From contig CAJMQN010000006.1 in the NCBI GenBank assembly GCA_905215695.1, forward strand, positions 62,001 through 126,000: DNA of 64,000 nucleotides, given 5' to 3'. The notes beneath the pieces were generated by a model. The model worked only from the letters and a program-made list of their open reading frames with translations. It had not been told where the DNA came from and ran no database searches. Made by a program: the position numbers and the translations under genes. Source of the DNA: an uncultured bacterium (GTDB lineage: Bacteria > Bacillota > Clostridia > Christensenellales > HGM11417). Positions 1 to 8,229 of the stretch are shown here, one piece after another. Position 1 is the first letter of the stretch. Each line of letters starts with the position of its first letter.

Positions 1-281
1 CGATGACCTCCGCGGGACGGGTGGTCGTGCGGAACAGTCAGTATAAGGAGGATTTTTCCCCCCTCGACCCGGAGTGCGACTGCTATTGCTGCCGGAACTT
101 TACGAAGTCTTACCTTCGCCACCTCGTCAATGCGGGGGAGATTTTGGGCGCGGAATTGCTGTCCCTGCACAACCTGCGTTTCCTCATTCGGCTCATGGAG
201 AACATGCGGGAGGCGATTCTCGAGGACAGATTTATGGAATTTCGGCGAAATTTTTATGAAAAGTACAAAATCTGTCAATAA
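1..281 (+). CDS. tgt: Queuine tRNA-ribosyltransferase, C-terminal end (partial)
   Basis: The gene begins before the window and only about the last 93 residues are visible. They carry the zinc-binding end of bacterial Tgt: a C-x-C-x2-C group (CDCYCC) followed about 25 residues later by the His of SLHNL, then a helical tail. Tgt exchanges guanine 34 for preQ1 in tRNAs with GUN anticodons. The following yajC, TIGR04086, scfA, scfB and secDF are the order seen in many Clostridia, which supports the call. The catalytic domain lies outside the window, so its integrity cannot be judged. Confidence 0.93.
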   Translation, partial: MTSAGRVVVRNSQYKEDFSPLDPECDCYCCRNFTKSYLRHLVNAGEILGAELLSLHNLRFLIRLMENMREAILEDRFMEFRRNFYEKYKICQ

Positions 282-286
282 TATTG

Positions 287-315
287 TTGCAAATTCGGGA
301 AAATTAGGGTAAACT
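287..315 (+). promoter_or_regulatory. Candidate sigma-A promoter for yajC
   Basis: TTGCAA (287-292) and TAAACT (310-315) are separated by exactly 17 bp, in the short gap between tgt and yajC. yajC may also be read from an upstream tgt promoter. Confidence 0.5.
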
Positions 316-343
316 ATTGAGTATCACGCAAGGAGATTTCCAT

Positions 344-796
344 ATGTTGAGTTTATTGTTTGCTGAAGAAAATCCGACGAATTGGGGTTCTATCATTCTG
401 ATTGTCGTCCTCATCGTCGCATTTGTGGGTCTGATCTGGTTCTCGAGCTATTCGCAGAAGAAGAAACAGAAACAGGCTGCCGAGATGAACAACGCCCTGA
501 AGGTGGGCGACCGCGTCAAGAGCATCGGCGGAATCGTCGGCGTCATCGTGGGCGTGGACGAGGAGAACGGAAACTTCGAAATTCAGACCGGCACGACCAC
601 TATGGTGCTCGACCGCAACGCCGTCTATCCGCTCGCGTACTTCGACGCGCAGAACGCCAAGCCCGCGGGAAAAGCCGTGCCTGCCGAGGAGCCCGCTCCT
701 GCGGAAATTCCCGAAGACACTGCGGAACAGCCCGCCGAAGAGACTCCCGCCGAGGAGAAAAAGCCTGAATCGGAAGATGCTCCGAAAGAGGAATAA
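344..796 (+). CDS. yajC: Preprotein translocase subunit YajC
   Basis: This 150-residue protein has the YajC plan: a short periplasm-side N-terminus, one membrane helix at about residues 14-32, then a small basic and beta-rich cytoplasmic domain with the family pattern VGDRVKSIGGIVGVI. YajC associates with SecDF-YidC at the SecYEG channel, and secD and secF lie 3 kb downstream. The C-terminal 45 residues are an acidic, Pro/Ala/Glu-rich tail that YajC proteins usually lack; it is probably disordered. The ATG at 344 is chosen because AGGAGA lies 8 bases before it. An in-frame TTG at 317 has no ribosome site. Confidence 0.93.
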   Translation: MLSLLFAEENPTNWGSIILIVVLIVAFVGLIWFSSYSQKKKQKQAAEMNNALKVGDRVKSIGGIVGVIVGVDEENGNFEIQTGTTTMVLDRNAVYPLAYFDAQNAKPAGKAVPAEEPAPAEIPEDTAEQPAEETPAEEKKPESEDAPKEE

Positions 797-806
797 TTGA
801 AGAAGT

Positions 807-853
807 AACCTCATAGCTTATGTATCAGGAATACAAAGTTGTGAGGTTTTTTT
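807..853 (+). terminator. Terminator-like hairpin abutting the next start codon
   Basis: AACCTCA (807-813) pairs with TGAGGTT (842-848), followed by a T tract to 853. The loop is long (28 nt) and holds a small GTAT/ATAC helix. The 3' arm contains the GAGG that serves as ribosome site for the gene starting at 854, so the structure could both stop transcription and hide that site. The long loop makes termination uncertain. Confidence 0.5.
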
Positions 854-1228
854 ATGGAAAATATCAAGTCGAAGAGCGCACTCGAGGTATTGAAAACCGT
901 CCTCATCGCGGTAATTCTAAACCTTGCGTTCGTTTTGCTGTTCGCCGCGCTCTTAAAGGTACTCACGCTTTCGGACGGGGCGATTAAGATCGTCAATCAG
1001 GTCGCGAAGGTTGTCATCATTCTCGTCTCCTGTCTCGTCTCCGTCAAGAGCGGAAAAGCGCTCTGGAAGTGCGCTGTTGCGGGTTTTGTCGTGATGGTGC
1101 TCTCCTATTTCATCTTCAATCTGCTCTCGCACGGCGCGATTGTGTTTCTGTCCCTGCTGACCGAGGCAATCTTCGGACTGGTCGTCGGTATCATCAGCGG
1201 CGTTATTGTCGCAATGATTCGCAAATAG
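854..1228 (+). CDS. TIGR04086 family membrane protein
   Basis: This is a 124-residue integral membrane protein with four predicted hydrophobic segments (about residues 13-38, 43-62, 70-90 and 95-120) and a short basic N-terminus. Its place between yajC and the SCIFF gene is where the clostridial TIGR04086 family is normally found, and the size fits. Its function is not known. The GAGG at 843-846, seven bases before the ATG, is the only plausible ribosome site and lies in a hairpin. No catalytic motif is visible. Confidence 0.75.
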   Translation: MENIKSKSALEVLKTVLIAVILNLAFVLLFAALLKVLTLSDGAIKIVNQVAKVVIILVSCLVSVKSGKALWKCAVAGFVVMVLSYFIFNLLSHGAIVFLSLLTEAIFGLVVGIISGVIVAMIRK

Positions 1229-1241
1229 TTCGGAAAATCGC

Positions 1242-1270
1242 TTGATTAACCGCCGCGAATGTTGTATAAT
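1242..1270 (+). promoter_or_regulatory. Sigma-A promoter of scfA
   Basis: TTGATT (1242-1247) and a consensus TATAAT (1265-1270) are 17 bp apart. Transcription should begin near 1277, leaving a leader of about 100 nt before scfA. Confidence 0.8.
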
Positions 1271-1345
1271 GTTCTCAAGAAATGTTTGAACCCGAAGGGC
1301 TCAAGAACATTTCGACGGAACATTACACGAAGTATAATGTTTCCG
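1268..1345 (+). promoter_or_regulatory. Structured 5' leader of scfA with competing hairpins
   Basis: GAAATGTT (1279-1286) pairs with AACATTTC (1306-1313), extended by inner GC pairs. A second hairpin joins CGGAACATTA (1316-1325) to TAATGTTTCCG (1335-1345). AATGTTCT (1268-1275), at the promoter/leader junction, can pair with AGAACATT (1305-1312) instead, so alternative folds are possible, although part of that arm lies upstream of the predicted transcription start. No known riboswitch class was recognised. Confidence 0.45.
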
Positions 1346-1377
1346 TTAAGTAAAATTTAAACCTTTCGGAGGATATT

Positions 1378-1545
1378 ATGAAAAAATTTGTGACGATCTC
1401 CAAGTCCTGTATCAGAAACGGCGCCGATACCGGCTGCGGCGAGTGCAGATCGAGCTGTCAGTCCGCCTGCAAGACGAGCTGCACCGTGGGCAATCAGTCC
1501 TGCGAGAATGCAAGAGCGACCAAGAATCAGGAAATCAAAGGCTAA
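1378..1545 (+). CDS. scfA: SCIFF ranthipeptide precursor (six Cys in forty-five)
   Basis: This 55-residue peptide carries the SCIFF core: cysteines at 20, 23, 27, 31, 35 and 42 with the family pattern CGECRSSCQSACKTSC. The radical SAM enzyme ScfB, encoded next, makes thioether links from these cysteines to neighbouring residues. The peptide is nearly universal in Clostridia, but its role is unknown. Two features differ from the usual 45-46-residue form: an additional cysteine at position 11 and a polar tail of about 13 residues after the last core cysteine. CGGAGG (1367-1372) lies five bases before the ATG. It has its own promoter and is followed by a terminator. Confidence 0.95.
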   Translation: MKKFVTISKSCIRNGADTGCGECRSSCQSACKTSCTVGNQSCENARATKNQEIKG

Positions 1546-1562
1546 ATTCGAAAGAGGACGGT

Positions 1563-1593
1563 AGAGCAGTAACTTTGGTTACTGCTCTTTTTT
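1563..1593 (+). terminator. Rho-independent terminator between scfA and scfB
   Basis: Perfect 11 bp arms AGAGCAGTAAC (1563-1573) and GTTACTGCTCT (1578-1588) with a TTTG loop, then a run of T to 1593. It sits inside the scfA-scfB unit, so it probably limits read-through and keeps the enzyme scarcer than the peptide. Confidence 0.9.
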
Positions 1594-1598
1594 GAGTG

Positions 1599-2924
1599 AT
1601 GGTACATACTTTTACAATAGACGGAAAATATTTGGTATTCGACGTGGAGAGCGGAAGTCTCCACCTCTGTGACGAGCCTTCCTACCGCGTGATCCGGCAT
1701 CTCTGCGGGCAGGGAGACTTAAAGGGCGTTTCCAAGAGCGACCGTGAGGCAGCGATGGAGGACATTGAATTTCTGAAATATCAGAAATGTCTCTTTAGCC
1801 CGCCCGTCAAGGCGGAGATGGACGTCGAACCCGGCGAAATCAAGGCGCTTTGCCTGCACATTTCCCACGACTGCAACCTCGCGTGCACCTACTGTTTCGC
1901 GGGGGGCGGAAACTACTGCGGAGAAAAGGGGAATATGCCCCTCGAGGTCGCGAAAGCCGCGGTCGATTTTCTCATGCAAAAGAGCGGGAAGATTAAAAAT
2001 CTCGAGATGGATTTCTTCGGCGGCGAGCCGCTTTTAAACCTCGGCGTGGTCAAAGAGACGGTGGAGTACGCGAAAGCGCGCGCGGCAGAGCAGGGCAAGA
2101 ATATCAAGTTCACGCTCACCACAAACACCCTTCTTTTGGACGACGAGACGACGAAGTTTTTGAACGAGGAAATGGACAACGTGGTGCTCTCCATCGACGG
2201 CAGACCGGAGGTGCACGACGCCGTCAGAAAGACCCGGAACGGAAAGGGGAGTTTTGCGCCCGTCCTCGAGCACTGCAAGAGATTCCGCGCGGTGCGCGGG
2301 GACAAGAGCTACTACGTGCGGGGGACGTTCACGGCGAAGAACCTCGATTTCGCGGAGGACGTGCTCTTCTTAAACGATCAGGGGTTTGACCAAATTTCGA
2401 TAGAGCCCGTCGTATTGGACGCAGGGGATCCGCTCGCGCTCTCGGAGGAGCATCTCGAAAAGATTAAATCCGAATACGAGCGGCTCGCGATCGAATACGT
2501 CAAGCGGCGCAGGACGGACAAGTGGTTTAATTTCTTCCACTTTATGATAGACTTAAAGGGCGGTCCCTGTCTGAAAAAGCGTCTGACCGGGTGCGGTGCG
2601 GGCAACAACTATCTCGCGGTCACCCCGAACGGAAATATTTATCCCTGCCACCGCTTCGCGGAGAACCTCGAGTACAAGCTCGGAAACGTGTTCGAGGGGA
2701 CGCTCGACCACGAATTGCGGGCGAAGTTCTCGCATTCCAATCTTTTGACAAAGCCGGATTGCGAGGGGTGTTTCGCCAAGTATATCTGTAGCGGCGGTTG
2801 CGCGGCGAATTCCATTTTCCAATGCGGGGACATCAACAAGCCCTACAAACTCTCCTGTGAGATGATGAGAAAGCGTACCGAATGCGCGCTTTACGTCTAT
2901 GCGATGGAGCACAACGGAAACTGA
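1599..2924 (+). CDS. scfB: SCIFF maturase, radical SAM/SPASM enzyme
   Basis: This 441-residue enzyme uses S-adenosylmethionine and a 4Fe-4S cluster to form thioether crosslinks in the SCIFF peptide. The N-terminal 75 residues resemble a RiPP recognition domain (FTIDGKYLVFDVESGSLHL). The radical SAM cluster motif C-x3-C-x2-C is at C92, C96 and C99. A C-terminal SPASM region is cysteine-rich (CGAGNNYLAVTPNGNIYPC, then CEGC, CSGGC and a final C). Length and layout match known ScfB proteins. The ATG at 1599 follows the terminator's T tract almost directly, and no Shine-Dalgarno sequence is visible, so translation is likely weak. GTG at 1596 is the alternative start. Confidence 0.95.
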   Translation: MVHTFTIDGKYLVFDVESGSLHLCDEPSYRVIRHLCGQGDLKGVSKSDREAAMEDIEFLKYQKCLFSPPVKAEMDVEPGEIKALCLHISHDCNLACTYCFAGGGNYCGEKGNMPLEVAKAAVDFLMQKSGKIKNLEMDFFGGEPLLNLGVVKETVEYAKARAAEQGKNIKFTLTTNTLLLDDETTKFLNEEMDNVVLSIDGRPEVHDAVRKTRNGKGSFAPVLEHCKRFRAVRGDKSYYVRGTFTAKNLDFAEDVLFLNDQGFDQISIEPVVLDAGDPLALSEEHLEKIKSEYERLAIEYVKRRRTDKWFNFFHFMIDLKGGPCLKKRLTGCGAGNNYLAVTPNGNIYPCHRFAENLEYKLGNVFEGTLDHELRAKFSHSNLLTKPDCEGCFAKYICSGGCAANSIFQCGDINKPYKLSCEMMRKRTECALYVYAMEHNGN

Positions 2925-2937
2925 TTCGGAGGCGGAA

Positions 2938-3453
2938 ATGAAGGAAGAGGCTGCGGGCTGTGTCCCGAAGATTGCAAAGACCGCGGCGCTGCATAAGCTG
3001 TGCTACGTTTCGGGCGAAGTGGAAATCTGCGACCGCGCGAGCGTTTGGCCCTTTGCGGTACTGCGCGGGGATGCCGAAAAGATTACGGTCGGCGAGTGCT
3101 CAAACGTACAGGACAACGCCGTCCTGCACGCGAGCGCGGGACATCCGGTCGTTCTCGGAAAATACGTTTCGGTGGGGCACGGCGCGATTGTGCACGGCGC
3201 GGAGGTGGAGGACTGCACCGTCGTCGGCATGGGTGCGATCGTTCTCGACGGCGCGCATGTGGGCAAGGGCTGTATCGTCGGCGCAGGGTGCGTGATTCCT
3301 TCGGGAAAGCGGATTCCCGACTACAGTGTCGTCGTCGGAAATCCGTATCGCGTCCTTCGGAACGCCGACGCCACCGAGGCAGAGGACAACCGCCGCAACG
3401 CAAAGCACTATGTCGAACTCTCCGAAAGTTTCCGCGGCGCGGATTTTTTGTGA
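2938..3453 (+). CDS. Gamma-carbonic-anhydrase-like hexapeptide protein
   Basis: This 171-residue left-handed beta-helix protein belongs to the LbH gamma-CA-like group (YrdA/PaaY type). Hexapeptide repeats fill residues 15-135. The three metal-binding histidines of gamma carbonic anhydrases are present at H64, H81 and H86 (VLHASAGH, VGHGAIVHG). Such proteins bind zinc or iron as trimers; carbonic anhydrase activity is proven for only some. The ATG at 2938 is preceded by CGGAGG and lies 13 bases after scfB, so the two are probably co-transcribed. A true acyltransferase is a less likely alternative, since no acyl-CoA-type C-terminal extension is visible. Confidence 0.85.
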   Translation: MKEEAAGCVPKIAKTAALHKLCYVSGEVEICDRASVWPFAVLRGDAEKITVGECSNVQDNAVLHASAGHPVVLGKYVSVGHGAIVHGAEVEDCTVVGMGAIVLDGAHVGKGCIVGAGCVIPSGKRIPDYSVVVGNPYRVLRNADATEAEDNRRNAKHYVELSESFRGADFL

Positions 3454-3511
3454 AAACTCGGTGAATTTTTTGCGCGAAGAGGAAAATTTTGCAAAAAGTT
3501 CGCTGGAATTA

Positions 3512-3540
3512 TTGACGAAAAAGGGTTTGTCCTTTATAAT
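3512..3540 (+). promoter_or_regulatory. Sigma-A promoter of secD-secF
   Basis: TTGACG (3512-3517) and TATAAT (3535-3540) are separated by 17 bp. The leader to secD is about 37 nt and contains AAGGAGG. Confidence 0.85.
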
Positions 3541-3582
3541 GATTAAGATACTGTTCAGGTGTTACTTTAAGGAGGTTGCGGC

Positions 3583-4899
3583 ATGAAGAAGAAAAAGAAA
3601 GCAAGCCGGGGGAGGTCAATCTTCGGATTGGCTGTGATCGGCGTGCTTATCATCACCGCTTCGATTTTTACGTTTATCACATTTACCTTCGGCGCAGTGG
3701 GACAACACAAGTACGTTTCGGTCGTCGGTGCGATCAAGCTTGGCATTGACCTGAAGGGCGGCGTCTATAACGTCATGGAAGTCATTCCCGACGAGGATAT
3801 GGACAACGACACTTTGGTCGCGAATATCGAGGGGTCCATGAAGATTATTTCGGACCGTCTCTCCGCGAAGGGCTATACCGAGGCGACCGTTCAGATGCAG
3901 CAGTCCGGCGGTACTTACTTTATCCGCGTGGAGGTGCCGGACGTGGACGAGCCCTCCGAACTATTCGACCTCATCGGAAAACCTGCGCAGTTACAGTTCA
4001 AATCCGGCGACGAAGTCATCATCAAGGGTTCCAACGTAAAGAAGGCTTACGCCTCCTACGACTCGGACGGCAAGCCCTGCGTACAGCTCGAGCTTGACGA
4101 AGAGGGAACCAAGAAGTTTGCGGACTTCACCACCGAAGCGGCGGGAAACAACGGAACGCTCGACATCGTTCTCGACGGCGAGACGATTTCTTCGCCGACG
4201 GTCTCCGTTGCAATCACCAACGGCAAGCCGCAGATTACCGGCAACTATACTTGGGAATCCGCGACGGACTTCGCCCTACAGTTGCAGAGCGGCTCGCTCG
4301 CAGTCAAGTTTAAGGACAGTGAGCCGGGCGTTATCTCCGCGACCCTCGGCGAGAACGCCATTCAGGCAGGTCTCTGGGCAGGCGTCATCGGTCTCGTGCT
4401 CGTCATGATCTTCATGGCGGTCTATTATAAGGGACTCGGGCTTGCGGCGGATATTTCGCTCATTATCTATGTGCTCATCGTACTGTTTTTGATGAGTCAG
4501 CTCCCTTGGGTGCAGCTCACTCTCCCGGGTATCGCCGGCGTTATCCTCGGTATCGGTATGGCGGTTGACGGAAACGTCATCATCTTTGAGAGAATCAAGG
4601 ACGAATATAAGATCGGAAAGACGCCGAAAGCCGCGAGGCTTTCCGGATTCCGCAGAGCGAGCGCGGCGATTTGGGACGCGAACATCACCACGATGATTGC
4701 GGCGGTCGTCCTGTGGATTCTCGGAACGGGTTCGATTCAGGGCTTCGCGATCACGCTTGCGCTCTCCATCGTCGTCTCCGTGTTCTGTTCGCTCGTCATC
4801 ACGCGCGGAATTACAAAGCTGTTCTATAATATCGGAAACAGGAACGTCAAGTTCTATGGCCTGAAGAGGGATCCGGAGGTGCTCGAAGATGTCGAATAA
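3583..4899 (+). CDS. secD: Protein translocase subunit SecD
   Basis: This 438-residue protein is one half of the SecDF pump, which uses proton motive force to pull secreted proteins out of SecYEG. Helix 1 is at about residues 14-38. It is followed by the GIDLKGGVYNVMEV motif (54-67) that marks SecD, an extracytoplasmic domain to about residue 265, and then five C-terminal helices. The conserved GIGMAVDGNVIIFERIKDEY segment is intact. The basic N-terminus (MKKKKK) fits a cytoplasmic start. AAGGAGG precedes the ATG. secD and secF are separate here, overlapping by 11 bases, which suggests coupled translation. Confidence 0.97.
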   Translation: MKKKKKASRGRSIFGLAVIGVLIITASIFTFITFTFGAVGQHKYVSVVGAIKLGIDLKGGVYNVMEVIPDEDMDNDTLVANIEGSMKIISDRLSAKGYTEATVQMQQSGGTYFIRVEVPDVDEPSELFDLIGKPAQLQFKSGDEVIIKGSNVKKAYASYDSDGKPCVQLELDEEGTKKFADFTTEAAGNNGTLDIVLDGETISSPTVSVAITNGKPQITGNYTWESATDFALQLQSGSLAVKFKDSEPGVISATLGENAIQAGLWAGVIGLVLVMIFMAVYYKGLGLAADISLIIYVLIVLFLMSQLPWVQLTLPGIAGVILGIGMAVDGNVIIFERIKDEYKIGKTPKAARLSGFRRASAAIWDANITTMIAAVVLWILGTGSIQGFAITLALSIVVSVFCSLVITRGITKLFYNIGNRNVKFYGLKRDPEVLEDVE

Positions 4900-5917
4900 T
4901 CCCGAAGTCAAGAACTTCAAGCTCGTAGAGAAATATAAAATTTGGTACTCCATCTCCGCGGCGGTGCTCGCGGTGGGAATCATCTTCGCCGTGATTTTTG
5001 CCTGCCTCGGGCAGGGGGTGTTCAACCTCGGTATTGATTTCACCGGCGGCACGAACCTCTCGATTACCATCGGGAGTGAGTTCAACGAGGCGGGAAACAA
5101 GGAAAAGGTGACCGAATACCTCGAGGACCAACTCGCGGAACTCGGCGTCACCAATCACGACGCCATTCAGTACACGGGCTCCGGGCTCTCTGCCGGACTC
5201 TCGGTGACCTTCGGGACCATCGAGGGCAAGGAGCTTGCGGACATTACCGATTTCTTCACCAACAGCGAGACGGAGGGCGGTTTCTATCAGGGACTTGTCG
5301 CACTGCTTGGGGAAAATTACGACACGGACAACTTGCAGATTTCTCCCCAATCCATCAGCGCGAAGGCGTCTTCAAACCTCCTACAGACCACGATTTTGAG
5401 TTTGGTCATCGCGGTATTTTTGATTCTTGTCTATATCACGATTCGGTTTGAAATGCTCTCGGGCTTTGTCGCGGTGCTCGCGCTCGTACACGATGCGCTC
5501 ATCGTCTGTGCCTTCATGGCAATCCTGCGCATTCCCATCAATGCGCCCTTCATCGCCGCGCTGATTACCATCATCGGTTATTCCATCAATGCGACCATCG
5601 TCATCTTCGACCGTATCCGCGAAAACTGCAAGAAACTTTCTCTCAAGCAGTTCTCCGCGCACGACATTGCGAACCTCTCCATTAAAGAGACGATGACGCG
5701 CTCGATCAACACGACGATTACGACGCTGTTCACCATCGTGGTGCTCGCGTGCTTCCCGATTCCCGACATGCGGAACTTTGCGATTCCGATTATCATCGGT
5801 CTCCTTGCGGGTACGTTCTCCTCGGTGTTCCTCGCGGGCACGAGCTGGGCGCTCATCCGCGACTATCGGGATAAGAAGAAGGCGCGTTCGGAATATCAGC
5901 TCGCGAAAAACAAATAA
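4889..5917 (+). CDS. secF: Protein translocase subunit SecF
   Basis: This 342-residue partner of SecD has its first helix at about residues 17-38, the SecF signature LGIDFTGGTNLSI just after it, a small extracytoplasmic domain, and a five-helix C-terminal bundle. That bundle contains ITIIGYSINATIVIFDRIRE and TRSINTTITTLFTIV, both typical of SecF. The start overlaps the end of secD by 11 bases. The last 20 residues are basic and cytoplasmic. Confidence 0.97.
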   Translation: MSNNPEVKNFKLVEKYKIWYSISAAVLAVGIIFAVIFACLGQGVFNLGIDFTGGTNLSITIGSEFNEAGNKEKVTEYLEDQLAELGVTNHDAIQYTGSGLSAGLSVTFGTIEGKELADITDFFTNSETEGGFYQGLVALLGENYDTDNLQISPQSISAKASSNLLQTTILSLVIAVFLILVYITIRFEMLSGFVAVLALVHDALIVCAFMAILRIPINAPFIAALITIIGYSINATIVIFDRIRENCKKLSLKQFSAHDIANLSIKETMTRSINTTITTLFTIVVLACFPIPDMRNFAIPIIIGLLAGTFSSVFLAGTSWALIRDYRDKKKARSEYQLAKNK

Positions 5918-5931
5918 GTCACACAAGGACA

Positions 5932-5964
5932 GAGCCTTCCGAAACCGGGAGGCTCGCCTTTTAC
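5932..5964 (+). terminator. Possible weak terminator after secF
   Basis: GAGCCT (5932-5937) pairs with AGGCTC (5950-5955), with inner CC/GG pairs. Only a short CCTTTT tract follows, so recJ may be reached by read-through. Confidence 0.35.
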
Positions 5965-5978
5965 GCAAGAGGAAAAAT

Positions 5979-8222
5979 ATGGACGCAAGCGAACTTGCCA
6001 TGCAACTGAAAATCAGTCCGATTACGGCGGAACTGCTCCTCGCGAGGGGGGCGGACACGCCGGAGTCCGCGCGTGCCTTTCTCTATGCGGGATACGAGGA
6101 CCTCTCCGACCCCTTCGAGATTCCCGACATGCGGGAGGCGGCGGCACGGATTCGCCGCGCCTGCGAGGCGGGGGAGAGCGTGGTCATCTTCGGGGATTAC
6201 GACGCGGACGGGATTTCGAGTGTCTCGATTTTCTATCAGTACCTGACGGACAGGGGCGCGAACGCGCATTGGTATGTTCCCGAGCGGGAGGAGGGCTACG
6301 GCTTAAATACCGACGCGGTGGAGTACATCGCGGACACCTATCTGCCCGACCTCATCGTCACCTGCGACTGCGGCGTCTCCTCGCACGACGAGGTTGAGTA
6401 CATAAAGGACCTCGGAATCGAGGTTATCGTCACCGACCACCACGAGCTTCCCGAACTTCTTCCGGACTGCCTTGTCGTCAATCCCAAGCGCGGGAACAAT
6501 CCGGCTACGGCGATGCTCTGCGGCGCGGGAGTCGTGTTCAAGGTTGTGGAGGCGGCGGAGGGCAGGGAATATGTCAAACGCTTTTTGGACATTGCGGCAA
6601 TCGCGACGGTGGCGGACAGCGTGCCGCTGTCGGGCGAGAACCGTATCCTCGTGCGCGAGGGACTCAAGGTCTTAAACTCCGACCTGCGCCCGGGAATTCG
6701 CGCGCTACGGGACGTCGCCGGTATCAAGGAATTCAATTCGAAATCCCTTGCCTTTTCGGTGGTGCCCCGCATCAACGCGGCGGGACGGGTGGGCGCGGCA
6801 AAGCGCGCGATCTCCCTCTTCTGCGGGCAGGACGAGGAGGAAATCCTTTCGACCGCGCAGGAGCTCGACCGCGCCAATTCGGAGCGGCAGTCGGTTTGCG
6901 ACGCGATTTTAAAGGATATTTTTTCTTCCGAAGAATTTCGCACACAGGCGGGAACCCGTGCGCTGATTTTGGTCAATCCGCGCTGGCAGTCCGGAATGAT
7001 CGGCATTGTCGCCTCAAAACTTGCAGAACGGTTCTGCCGTCCCGTCTTTGTCTTCACCGAGTCCGAGGGCAGTTACAAGGGCTCCGGGCGGAGCGTGGAG
7101 GGGGTAAACCTCTTTACCATGCTCCAATCGATGTCAGACCTCTTTGTCCGCTACGGCGGGCACTCGCAGGCAGCGGGCATGACTTTGCTCCCCGAACGCT
7201 ACGAAGAGTTCAAAAGCCGGGTGGAAAGGTATCTTGCGGACTTCCCGCGCTCCTGTTTCCTGCGCGCGGCGAAAGGAGAAATGCCGATTGCGACCGCGGA
7301 CATCACCCTTGCGCTCTGCCGAGAGCTCGCGCTCCTCGAGCCCTACGGCGTGGGCAATCGTCAGCCGACCTTTCTCCTGACCGACGACCTTCCGCTCCGT
7401 CCCATGAAAAAGCACCCCGCACATTTTTCGGGCAGTGTGGGACAGGCGGGATTTACCGCCTTCAACGCGGGTCCCCGCAGGCGCTGGCTGTGCTCTCCCT
7501 GCAAGAAGGATTACCTTGTCGATCTATCGGTAAACGAATACAACAACCGCTGTTCTCCCCGGGCGAACGTGCGCAGCTTTTCGATTCCCTTTGACCGCGC
7601 GCAAGCGGACAAGCGGGACGCTGTGTCCTGGCTCCTCGAAGCCCTGCGCGGGGAAGAATCTCCCGCGCCGCTCACCGCCGCGGAGGTCGCGGAAGCGCTG
7701 AAAACGGAGTACGGCGTTCTCGTTCTCTCCTATGACCTTGCGCACCTGCGCCGTTTCCTTGCCGAGACCGGACTTGACGCGCAGGTTTGCTGTTACGCGG
7801 GCAACCGCAACAACGACTCCAAGATTCTCTTTTCGCCGGACTCGGATTTCGAGGGCGAGGGATATTCCAAAATCGTCTATCTCGAGCCGCCCGTGCGCGG
7901 ACGAAAGGGGAGTTTCGGACTCGCGGAGGAGAAGTACCGCCTGCATATTTCGCTCGAACGCGGGGTGTTCGGCGCATACTTCCGGGCGATTTCGCGGCAC
8001 CTTGAACGGAGCGCGAAGTTTGAAGATGTGCGGGATCTGTATGATATGATCGGCAAGAGGGAAGAATTGGACGAGATTCAGTTTTTCGCATGCCTTTTGA
8101 CCTTTTTGGAACTCGGTTTTTTCAAGCTCGAGGAAAATTCGCTATTTTTGATTCGCGGCGTGCGCGCGGAACTCGAACAGTCCGCCTTTTACCGGAGTTT
8201 GCGGGACCATCTCGCGGAGTGA
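5979..8222 (+). CDS. recJ: Single-stranded-DNA-specific exonuclease RecJ
   Basis: RecJ degrades single-stranded DNA 5' to 3' in recombination and repair. The DHH-family metal motifs are all visible: DYDADG at 73-78, CDCGVSS, VTDHHELP, then the DHHA1 part with RINAAGR, GSGRS and GGHSQAAGM. At 747 residues it is longer than the E. coli enzyme; the extra C-terminal 250 residues, with an OB-like segment and an added domain, fit the long Bacillota form. The ATG at 5979 follows GAGGAAAAAT. The gene is eight bases from rel and co-oriented with it. Confidence 0.95.
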   Translation: MDASELAMQLKISPITAELLLARGADTPESARAFLYAGYEDLSDPFEIPDMREAAARIRRACEAGESVVIFGDYDADGISSVSIFYQYLTDRGANAHWYVPEREEGYGLNTDAVEYIADTYLPDLIVTCDCGVSSHDEVEYIKDLGIEVIVTDHHELPELLPDCLVVNPKRGNNPATAMLCGAGVVFKVVEAAEGREYVKRFLDIAAIATVADSVPLSGENRILVREGLKVLNSDLRPGIRALRDVAGIKEFNSKSLAFSVVPRINAAGRVGAAKRAISLFCGQDEEEILSTAQELDRANSERQSVCDAILKDIFSSEEFRTQAGTRALILVNPRWQSGMIGIVASKLAERFCRPVFVFTESEGSYKGSGRSVEGVNLFTMLQSMSDLFVRYGGHSQAAGMTLLPERYEEFKSRVERYLADFPRSCFLRAAKGEMPIATADITLALCRELALLEPYGVGNRQPTFLLTDDLPLRPMKKHPAHFSGSVGQAGFTAFNAGPRRRWLCSPCKKDYLVDLSVNEYNNRCSPRANVRSFSIPFDRAQADKRDAVSWLLEALRGEESPAPLTAAEVAEALKTEYGVLVLSYDLAHLRRFLAETGLDAQVCCYAGNRNNDSKILFSPDSDFEGEGYSKIVYLEPPVRGRKGSFGLAEEKYRLHISLERGVFGAYFRAISRHLERSAKFEDVRDLYDMIGKREELDEIQFFACLLTFLELGFFKLEENSLFLIRGVRAELEQSAFYRSLRDHLAE

Positions 8223-8229
8223 GGAGAAC

